From Lepus europaeus (lineage: Eukaryota > Chordata > Mammalia > Lagomorpha > Leporidae): a DNA stretch of 64,000 bases. The notes below the pieces were generated by a model. The model ran no database searches, was not told the DNA's origin, and was given only the letters and a program-made list of their open reading frames with translations. Below, one piece after another: positions 55,512 through 64,000 of this stretch. The position numbers and the translations under genes were made by a program. The stretch's first letter is position 1, and the number at the start of each line of letters is the position of its first letter. Where the stretch lies: the NCBI RefSeq assembly GCF_033115175.1, contig NC_084828.1, forward strand, positions 96,473,388-96,537,387, written 5' to 3'.

Positions 55512-56406
55512 GTAAGGCGAGAGCTCCTTGGTGGTAACCAACTCCAGCGTGGCTTCCCCTCTGCCACACCCTGGGACCCGGTGATGCAATCCCACACTTG
55601 AGTTTAAGGCCCAGAAGAATAAATCTGAGAGCCTTTTGAGGTCTGTGTGATAAGATGAGGGCCTGGGGAGGGAGAGGAGGGAAGTGTCGACATCTCCTGT
55701 TTGCCTTCCTCTCCCTCAGCCCCCTCTGTGTAGCCCAAGGAGGCCTTCAGTGCCTCTTAGGGGAGACTTGGCCTCGGGGCACCAAACCACCCATGCCCTT
55801 TGCAGCCGCCCAAAGGAGGAAGTTGTACACATCAACAGATCCCTAGAAATTCCTGGTGAACCCCAGAGAAACAAGATCATTCTAAGACCAAAAGCAAATG
55901 TCAGAATGGGTTCTTTCCAACCATGGTGGGCAAAAATCAGGGACTAACCAGGCACTGGGCTTTCCAGACCATCTTCCGGAAGTGTGTTGACAATGAGGGG
56001 GAGTGGCCAGAGCGTGGGCCTTGAAGTCAGTCGGTCAGTCACCAATTCAGCTCTGTCACTTGCTCTCCTTGTGACACTGGACAGGCAATTTAACCCTTCC
56101 AAGCTGAATCGTGTTATCTGACAAATGAGGGCAGAGGAATTAGTAGTCAGCTCTGTAAAGAGCATGCGCATAGACAGCCAGTGGCTGTAACTGCAGTGAG
56201 AGAGATGGGCAAATGCTCTGGGGCCTGGGTGAAGCCGTGCCCTCACTCTGCAGGGCAGACTTGCCCCTGCTTGCCCCAAGGTGTCTCTGAGTAGGCCAAG
56301 TGAGAGTCGGGGAGGGAGGAGGCATGGTAGCACCCTTCAGCTGGGATCTGCTGCCTGATCATGGGCTAGCTGAGGACTGTTCCCTCATGTTTAAAATGGC
56401 AACACG

Positions 56407-56744
56407 GCCGGCGCCGCGGCTCACTAGGCTAATCCTCCGCCTTGCGGCGCCGGCACACCGGGTTCTAGTCCCGGTCGGGGCGCCGGATTCTGTCCCTGTT
56501 GCTCCTCTTCCAGGCCAGCTCTCTGCTGTGGCCAAGGAGTGCAGTGGAGGATGGCCCAAGTGCTTGGGCCCTGCACCCCATGGGAGACCAGGAGAAGCAC
56601 CTGGCTCCTGGCTTCGGATCAGCGCGGTGCGCCAGCCGCAGCGGCCATTGGAGGGTGAACCAACGGCAAAAGGAAGACCTTTCTCTCTGTCTGTCTCTCA
56701 CTGTCCACTCTGCCTGTCAAAAAAAAAAAAAAAAAAAAAAAAAA
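56407..56744 (+). mobile_element. Young-type C-SINE in LAMP3 intron 3
   Basis: Flanked by GGCAACAC; very clean head (GGCCGGCGCCGCGGCTCACT) and an A tail of about 26. Confidence 0.93.
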
Positions 56745-57111
56745 GGCAACACTCACACCTACCTAGCAGGACGCCATGGAGGATTAGAAATGGAGTGTGT
56801 AAACTGTCTAGCACAAGGTGTGGCACTTAACCACCATCCAAGGACACAGTTAGAACAAATTCAGTTTAAAAGTCTCGCTTGGCCTTTATTTGTGACACTG
56901 GGATTTGCTGTGATGTGTCATTCTATAGAATAGAATGCGTGTTCTGAGGAACTGAGCCAAGGAGGTTGGCTGTACTGACAGAAAAAGGCTAAAGAGAGCA
57001 GAAATAAGAAGCGGTTTGGTCATGTCAAAGTTCCTTTTCCTGTAGAGGCTGGGGCGGGGTGGGAGGGTGGGTACTTCCTTACCAAGCTAACTAAAACTGG
57101 CTTGTTTAGGG

Positions 57112-57113
<2 letters not shown>

Positions 57114-57151
<38 letters not shown>
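57114..57151. repeat. (CT)n microsatellite
   Basis: About 19 perfect CT units. Confidence 0.95.
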
Positions 57152-57155
<4 letters not shown>

Positions 57156-59177
57156 CTGATCTCTTGGAAGGTCAAATAAACAACCAAGTTTCAACGTGCT
57201 GGCCTGGAATTTCGGCATGAGTGGCTTCATTTTGGTGTAACCTGTTGGGCCTGGTGCAGGAGCGAGCCCCATCCAGACCGATGGCCTCCATACATTTTAT
57301 TATTTAACACCATGTTCAGGAAAGGGTGTGGCTATGGTTGTTGTTGTTAATAACTTGGTCTCAAAGGCTTTATCCTCCTGGAGGACGCTTTTCTCCAAAA
57401 GTAGGGATGAACTTGAGAAGTCAGAGATTCCCTTTGGGTGCCAAGAGGGAAAGACATAACCCCCCACATCAGAAGAGGGAGACTTCGTGCTCTCTCCCTG
57501 GGCATTTGAAATTAAACTGTAGAACAACAGAGGTGTCAGGAATTTCTTAAAAAGCCACCAAATGGCAGAAGAGACAGACATAAGCATTTGTGCTTTAGTT
57601 CAGGGCCCAATCCCACCTGTACCACTGCCCGGACCCCTGTGTGCGTAGCGGCCTACGGGAAGGTAGCAGAAACCCCCAGCATTTGTGGATGGCAGGCCTC
57701 AGGTGGAACTGCAAACAGGCTCTCCTTGGACCCTTCAGCCTCTCCTTTTGTTACTTTCCTCTGTCTCCTTTTGCTCCGGTCTGGCCTTCCCGATGCCTCC
57801 TGGCTGGATTCAGTTGGATCAAACTCCACCCAAATGTTGAGTTCTTGCCTTTCTTAAAATTCTATGTGCCTTACCTGCCCCTCCCTCCCTCTCTCCCTCC
57901 CCCCCCCCCCCCCCCCGGCCAGGCATGAGTGATGAGATAGAGCTAGAAGAACAAGCAGGTTCTCCCTTCCTCATGACCTCTTCCAGCCGCCTTCAGAGCT
58001 GCAGTCGTTGCATTTCCTGCCAATTTGCCTTTTTCCTACCATTCTCCAGTCCCATTCCCCAGCACTTGACCTTATCCAGAGCAGGTAAGCAAAGAGGCTC
58101 ACAGAAGGTGAAAATGCTCACAGCCTTAGTGCTCTTGCAGCATTTCTGCGTTTAAAAAAGGAACTTGCATATGAACCCTGCCAGAGAAGTCTTTGTGTCT
58201 TGGATTAGCCCTAAAAAGCTTGATTCTTGTGGAACAGGAAATATCTTCTAATGAGGGCTAGCTTCACGGGCATGCAACCTGTGTGTTTAGAAGGGTTCAT
58301 GCCTCCTTTAATATTTTTTGCTATTGCCTTTTGAAATTCTGAATGATTTTTGAACCAGAAACTCTACATTTTCACTTTGTACTGGGCCCAGACCTGCTTT
58401 CTATAGAGGGCTTTAAGCTCCAAGTGCATTTCAGGGAGTGTCTTAGAAATGTCTCACATAACGAATTTTTGGTCTATACCCACATATCCCAGATCGCATG
58501 GAGGAAAACTTAGGACAGGATCCTGAAGGCAGGATCTTGCTTCCTGACCAGCAAGCTAGGTAACTCTGAGGTGGATTCTGAACTCTTCTGAGCCTCTTTG
58601 TTCTCAGCTGTAGAATGGGCTGATGATATTTGTCCTGACTTGTTGTGATGGTCAGTGAGACGGTGAGGTCAGGTGAGTGCATGCACCTGGCCAACTGTGA
58701 GATCCTTACCGAATGCCAAGCCTACTTTCCTTAGGCAAGAGCAGATCTGGGAGATGCGAAAGGGAAGGGAAGATTCTAGGAGGTCTCCTGGGGGGGTTGC
58801 CTCATCAGTCATTGTTCTCCTGCTGTTCCTTAGATCGTTCTCACAGTGCAGCCCAATCAGTTTCTAAAAGCGAAGGCCTGCTCCTGTCACTGTCCTCCTG
58901 TCAAGTCCCTTTAATGGAGCTTCTTTGCCCTTAGGATGGGGAGAGGGCCTTGTAACTGTGGGCCCTGGAGTACAGGTCTCTCTTAGGCTAAAAAAGAGCC
59001 CCAGACAAAGAATAAGCTGAATAAATGGTATGTGAAAGCAAACCAAAAAGGAGTTGGGTCACAGATGTTTCGCTGTTGGACCACAGATGCTCCAAGCATG
59101 TTGTTCAACTGCTTTTGAGACCCTGAGACTGAACACCTCGAGGGGCGCCACCAGGTCTTCTCCAAGGACCTACACAG

Positions 59178-59640
59178 GAGTTTCAAAAAGTTCTTGGAAA
59201 ATACATATTAAGGAAGAAGCATGCATGGATTTCAAAGTGTTTGGCAACAAAGTAAGCTTATCATTTAATTCTACTTTCCACTGACTTTAAAAAAGATTTA
59301 TTTATTTATTTATTTTATTTGAAAGGAAGAGTAACACACAGAGAAGAAGAGAGAGATTGGTAGTTTGTTTCTCCTGGTTCACTTCCCAAAAGGCTACAAA
59401 GGCTCAGGCTGGGCCAGGCTGAAACCAGGAGCCTGGAACTCCAAGTGGGTCTCCCAGGTGGGGTCCAAGTACATGGGCCCTCATCTGTTGCTTTTCTGAG
59501 GTGTGTTAGCAGGGAACTGGATCAGAAGCAGAGCAGCCAGAAATGGAACCAGCACTCCAAGATGTGATGCTGGTCTTGTGAGCAGTGGCTTAATCTGCTA
59601 CAGCACAACACTGGCCTCTCCATGAACTTCACAAACCCCT
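59178..59640 (+). mobile_element. MITE-like element with C-SINE near its right end
   Basis: GTTTCAAAAAGTTCTTGG, TGCATGGATTTCAAAG, AGCTTATCATTTAATTC, TTTCCACTGAC, then the SINE; the end CTCCATGAACTTCAC reappears at 59617. Confidence 0.6.
59287..59616 (-). mobile_element. C-SINE in LAMP3 intron 3
   Basis: 'aaagatttatttatttattta' to 'acagcacaacactggcc'. Confidence 0.82.
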
Positions 59641-59691
59641 TCCTAGAATGCCTGGCGTGGGTGACTATAAAAGAGTGAAAGCCGGACTTGA

Positions 59692-59985
59692 GGGCGGGCA
59701 TTTGGGTGCAGTGGTTTAGATGCTGCTTGTATCCTGTATCAGAGTGCCTGGTTCAAGTCCTGGCTCTGGTTTGAATCCAACTTCCTGCTAATGTGCACCC
59801 TTGGGAGGCAGCAGATGGTGACACAAGTAGTTAAGTCCCTGCTGTGCACTGGGAGACCTGGATGGAGTTTTGAGCTCCTGGCTTTGGCCTGGCCCAACCC
59901 TGGCTGTTGTGGGCATTTGGGAAGTGAACCAGTTGGTACAAGATCTCTGTTTCTCAGTCTTTCAAATAAAATAAATAAATGAAAA
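59692..59985 (+). mobile_element. Older C-SINE in LAMP3 intron 3
   Basis: 'ggcatttgggtgcagtggttt' head; CTTTCAAATAAAATAAAT tail; AAAGC-TAGACTTG / AAAGCCGGACTTG flanks. Confidence 0.8.
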
Positions 59986-60111
59986 AGCTAGACTTGGATA
60001 CACTCAGCTTTGAGGTAATATCTTTTATGTTTGTGACCTTGGGCAACTCATTGAGTCTCTTTTGCTTCTCATAGTTATTGCGAGGAGTAAATAGAGCCAG
60101 GCACAGAAGTA

Positions 60112-60250
60112 CCCGCAAAACATTATTGAAATCCATGCATCGCTCTTTCACAACATGCATTTTCCGAAGATCCTCATGGTCTTCAGATCCATGTGCATGG
60201 ATCTCAAAAATGCCTTGCAAAACAATAAACTTGTCTTTTAACGGAAAGAT
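60112..60250. mobile_element. Two inverted MITE-like half copies
   Basis: ATTGAAATCCATGCATCG, TTTCACAACATGCATTTTCC (reverse) is followed by TGCATGGATCTCAAAAATGC, AATAAACTTGTCTTTTAACG (forward). No SINE is present at the TCTTTTAA site. Confidence 0.5.
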
Positions 60251-60270
60251 TAACACACTCTGTTTTGCAG

Positions 60271-60328
60271 GATGAAAAATCATATTACATCAGTGAAGTG
60301 GGAGCCCTTTTGATGGTCTCCAATCCAG
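60271..60328 (+). CDS. LAMP3: LAMP3 exon 4
   Basis: Residues 309-327 (DEKSYYISEVGALLMVSNP) plus the first base of Glu328. The acceptor is TTTTGCAG and the donor CCAG/GTTAGT. It is part of the LAMP-domain beta sheet. Short exon, well conserved. Confidence 0.93.
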
Positions 60329-61075
60329 GTTAGTACTTAGAGAATGGCTGATCTGCCCATGATGATGCTGTATCTGCTGTCAACTCATTTTTCATCCAGT
60401 TGAATCTGCTAATCTTTGATGCTGTTTTCAGAAAGCAGAGAGAGTAACCAGCAATATAGCTCTGGGGGAACTTGCTCCAACTTTGTGTGCTTCCGTTGGC
60501 CACCTGCTCATGAAGGAGGTTGGGTTAGATTATATCAGAAATCATTCTGAGCAACAATCGTTCAGTGTCTTTTTGACAGATTTGCTGTTGATCGTTCAAT
60601 TTACTGTATAGTCTTGGAAAGGTGCCAAGCCCGGTCTGTATTAGGCAAGGGGGATCCATAATTATCTGAACCAATAGCTTCTGCCATCATGGAGCTTACA
60701 TGCTAGAAGGAGGAGAGGACCAAAAACAAGCACATCAAATTATATGCTGTTAAGTTCTACACCAGCAGGGGAAATGGAGAGGGATGGAAAGATACTTTAG
60801 ATAGAACCTTGGAGGAACCCTCAGCGGAGGAAGGCCCCTTTGAGAGGTGGGATTAAGAGAGATGTATCTCCCATTAGGGCCTGGGGAAGCTCTTTCCAGA
60901 TGGCAGCACAGCATTTGCACAGACCCTCAGGAGTGAGTTTGCCAGGATGTAGAAGGACCAGCAGTGTGCCCCGAGAGGACAGCTAGGCCTCAGCCTGCAG
61001 GGCCTGTTTGCAGGGCAAGGTCAGGACTTTGGATTTCATTCTAACGTGTGAAAGGATGCCATCAGAGGTCCTGGT

Positions 61076-61417
61076 ATAGGTTGAGCATCTCTACCCCAAA
61101 AATATGAAATCCAAAGTGTGCCAGAGTCCAAAATTTTTGGAGCACTAAATGATGTGGCAAGTAGAAGATTCTGCATTGGATACCATGGGGTGGGACCCAG
61201 TCAAAATATGCACAAATAATTAAAATATTATACAGAATTACCTTCAGGCTATATGTGTAAGGTATACATGAAACATAAATGAATTTTGTGTTTAAACTTG
61301 GGTCCCATCCCCAAGAAAGCTCATTAAATATCTTCAGATATTCCAAAATCTGAAAAGGTCTGAAATGTGAAACAATTCTGATCACCAACATTTAGGATGA
61401 GAGATACTCAGCTTGTA
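61076..61417. mobile_element. MER2/Tigger-like DNA transposon, nearly complete
   Basis: Terminal inverted repeats are visible: AGGTTGAGCATCTCT at the left and AGAGATACTCAGCTTG at the right, each next to TA, the pogo/Tigger target duplication. The internal 'gtctaaa'-like and 'cttcaggctatatgtgtaagg' parts fit the non-autonomous family. No transposase. Confidence 0.65.
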
Positions 61418-62723
61418 TCAGATCTACATTTACAGTTCCACTTTGGTGCTATAGGGAGAATTGCCCTCGGTGGGGCAAGTTAAAAGAATTCCTACAATGT
61501 TTGATTGTAGAGAAGTAAAGCTTCCAATCAAGTCTGATGTACTAGGAGTATTCGTGTCTGTTTTCTCCTTTCCAAAGTTGTATCTTTGGCCCAGCTTAAA
61601 TACTATTCTATTAATTAAGAAACCTATAAAGAAACTTCCTAAGAAATGAAAATATAGAGCAGTGTGTACTTAAAATATAAACTATATTATATTGATACTG
61701 GCCAAAAGGATTTCATCACTGATTATTGCTTACACATAAGTAAAAGGTCTTAGTTGAGAACTCATGGTAATCCATATTAACTCACCTAGATCTATCTTTT
61801 CATATGGGCCAGGGAATACATAGTGTGAGTGCTAGCATGAAGGACCTAAGTTATCATTTGCCATGACCAGATTTTACTGATAAGGTAGCTATCCCTCAAG
61901 AGGCAAGGGCAGGAATCATTAGGATAGAAATTAATTTAGAGGTTGAAGGAAAGAGGGGGGCGGCTCTTGGTCCTGATGATGAAGGTTCAGCAGCAGCAGC
62001 AGGAGTGCACTAGTCCCAGGAATGGTTTCCCACGGCCACAGTGCTGGTGGTATCAGTCACAGTTATCGGCTGTGACGGCAGCTGTGGTGTCAGTGAGGAC
62101 GCCAGTAGTAGATTATTGCAGCATAGAACACACAATACGGTGGTGCACACACAGAATCCAGTGTATCACGTGGGGCACCTGCAGGAGTCGGTGCCAACTC
62201 GTTGACTTGTCATGTGAGTATTTCTTACTATCAATTTTAAGGGAGATCAGATGGTAGGCTCCTCTGACCAGCGAATTTTTCTCCCATTTAAGAAGCCAAA
62301 GTATAGTCAGAAGGGTATTGTTGAGCATGGAATTAGAGCAATGGAGTTCACTGTATGATTAAAATGTTTAACTCCATCTGCCTTGAAGCAACTACTGCCT
62401 TGTAGGGTGAGGCGAGCCTGTGAGCAGGTCCTTCCCCCCACCGACAGCACTCTGATGGAAAGAGGTGGGCCTCTCCTGTCTGTTTCTGTGGGTTGGTTTT
62501 TCTTTCTGCTATATTCATACATTCCATCTGGTTGCACGCAAATTCTCCATTGCTGACTCTGCTGTCTCTGTTCTGATTCACTAGGGGTTCATGTGACTGA
62601 ATGTCTCAGAGAGCAATTTCACTTCACTTACTCCTAAAGTTTTTTGTTGGTGCATCTCTGTAGCCCCCAGCCATCAACACTAGCTCCTACCAACTCTGTC
62701 CCCAGTGATTGAAAATAACTGAA

Positions 62724-63070
62724 GAGGGTTGGGTGTCTGGCCTAGTAGTTAAGACTCAGCTGAGATGCTGGCATCCTACATTGGAGCACGTGGGGTCCAT
62801 TCCTGGTTCCAGCTCCTGATTCCAGCTTTTTGCCAACACAGACTTGGAGGCAGTGGTAATGGCTCAAGTAATGGGGTTCCTGCCACCCATGTGGGAGACC
62901 TGGGTTGAGTTCCCAGTTCCTGGCTTTGGCCGCAGCCCAGCCCCTGGCCATTGTGGGCCTTTGAGGAGTGACTGGGAGCATGCACACTCTCTGTGTCCTT
63001 CTCTCTCTTTCCCTCCTCTCTTTTTCTCCTCCCCCCCACCCCGCCATCCCTCAAACAAAAATAAAATAAA
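62724..63070 (+). mobile_element. Older C-SINE in LAMP3 intron 4
   Basis: 'ggtgtctggcctagtagttaa' head; pyrimidine-rich box expanded; AAAATAAAATAAAATATAAAA tail. Confidence 0.75.
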
Positions 63071-63082
63071 ATATAAAACAAC

Positions 63083-63400
63083 TGGGGTTTGGAGTTGTGG
63101 TGCAGCAGGTTCAGCCATCACTTGGGGAGGCTAGCATCCCATATATGAGTGCAGGTTCAAGTCCCAGCTTCTACCTAATGTACAGGGGAAGGCTGTGGGT
63201 GGTGGGTCAAGTGCTTGGTTCCTGATCCCATGTGGGAGACCTGGATGGAGCTCTTGGCTCCTGGCAGCAGCCTGTCCCAGCCCTGGCTGTTGTGGCCATT
63301 TGGAGAGTGAACCAGTCGATGGAAGATCTCTCTCTCTCTCTCACTCTCTCTCTCTTTGTCACTCTGCCTTTCAAATAAATAAGTAAATATACCTACATCT
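63083..63400 (+). mobile_element. C-SINE in LAMP3 intron 4
   Basis: 'ggtttggagttgtggtgcagc' head; CTTTCAAATAAATAAGTAAA tail. Confidence 0.82.
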
Positions 63401-63633
63401 ATACAACAGCTGAAGGAAACATGCCCCAGAGTTTTCACCGCAGTATTCTCCTGTCCACTCCAAACACTACCTGGAGGTCTCTGACAGCACGCAGTGTCTC
63501 CCTGGGGAGAAGGTGGCTGCCCCCGCAGAGAGCCCCGTGGAAGGAGGGCTTTTCACTGCCCTGGGCAGCCCGGCAGCAGTGGGAACGTGACAGATGGCTG
63601 TGTGGATCCTCATGCCTCACTGTTTCTTCTCAG

Positions 63634-63801
63634 AGAAAACATACCAAGGGATGAAGAGTGCCGTGGTGTTCGAGACGCTGATCGGGCATTCCTTCAAGTG
63701 TGTGAGTGAACAGAGCCTCCAGCTGTCGCCCCTGCTCCAGCTGAGAACCACCAACGTCCAACTCCAGGCCTTCGATTTTGAAGGGGACCGCTTTGGAAAT
63801 G
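63634..63801 (+). CDS. LAMP3: LAMP3 exon 5
   Basis: The rest of Glu328, residues 329-383 and the first base of the next Val. It starts KTYQGMKSAVVFETLIGHSF, then KCVSEQSLQLSPLLQLRTTN, and ends FEGDRFGN. Cys350 is the first cysteine of the second conserved LAMP disulphide; its partner (human DECSS) would be in the next exon. The acceptor is TTCTCAG and the donor AATG/GTAAGT. The following exon with transmembrane helix and tail tyrosine motif is outside the window, so the gene is partial here. Confidence 0.95.
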
Positions 63802-64000
63802 GTAAGTCGAGGGTGCATCAGGTCAGAAAAGCAAACTTTGGGGACTCAGGGACAGGTTCAAGGTGTGTTCGGTCAGGGGCAAGAATCCCCGTGAGCTTCC
63901 CGGCAACATATATTCCACATGGTTCTTAGGGCCGAGTTTCTCTGGCCACCTCTCCCTCCCACCCCAAAACCACCAGACACCTGCACCCATGCATGCCCAC

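Larger units (their letters stand above)
55512..60270 (+). other. LAMP3: LAMP3 intron 3
   Basis: A 4.8-kb GT-AG intron. It has MIR fragments at about 55995-56150 and 58555-58700 (sense), SINEs and MITEs (listed), and a C run at 57900-57917. The stretch 57150-58550 has no recognised element. Confidence 0.85.
60329..63633 (+). other. LAMP3: LAMP3 intron 4
   Basis: A 3.3-kb GT-AG intron. About 60680-61045 looks like an old interspersed repeat ('ggagcttacatgctagaagg', 'gggcctggggaagctctttcc') whose family I cannot name. 61420-62720 holds nothing I recognise. Confidence 0.85.

Noticed and set aside
61943-62257. A 104-codon frame with a Gln run (QQQQQ) as coding
   Set aside because: The CAG run is short, the frame has no splice context compatible with LAMP3, and it lies deep inside intron 4.

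Overview
The window is mammalian nuclear DNA from a lagomorph, most likely a leporid such as rabbit or hare. About 65 copies of the tRNA-derived lagomorph C-SINE are spread through it. They come in at least two clear subfamilies plus older diverged copies. A rabbit-type L1 3' end is also present. The single-copy sequence is three vertebrate genes with ordinary GT-AG introns.

Layout. (1) Positions 1 to about 1.77 kb hold the end of EIF4A2 (+ strand): the last intron, the last coding exon (978-1122) and the 3'UTR. (2) About 1.77-24.2 kb holds RFC4 (- strand), complete. Ten coding exons were placed base by base and join to a 364-codon open frame with Walker A, DEAD-box Walker B and SRC motifs. 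A non-coding first exon probably lies in the CpG island at about 23.87-24.72 kb. EIF4A2 and RFC4 meet tail to tail with almost abutting poly(A) signals. (3) About 24.7-44.3 kb is intergenic and repeat-rich. It holds nested C-SINEs, an RPSA (40S ribosomal protein SA) retropseudogene cut off at its 3' side, a solo LTR inserted in a SINE, an old L1 ORF2 fragment and DNA-transposon remnants. (4) 44.3-63.8 kb holds the first five coding exons of LAMP3 (DC-LAMP, + strand) behind a second CpG island. The transmembrane/tail exon lies beyond the window.

The genes do not form one pathway. EIF4A2 is a translation initiation helicase, RFC4 is a clamp-loader subunit for DNA replication and repair, and LAMP3 is a lysosomal membrane glycoprotein of dendritic cells. 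Their arrangement is notable. EIF4A2-RFC4 is conserved in mammals, but RFC4 is normally followed by ADIPOQ, and LAMP3 lies megabases away beside MCF2L2. RFC4 and LAMP3 head to head is what a single inversion would give.

Other points of interest are: a 2.28-kb L1-derived insertion (19220-21503) that carries the end of ORF1 but no ORF2, contains a stretch resembling retroviral gag zinc knuckles, and has 15-bp target-site duplications; a palindromic MITE-like family in which four copies carry a SINE at the same internal site; and two extra cysteines in the LAMP3 luminal domain. All family names and human comparisons come from memory of the families, not from a search.
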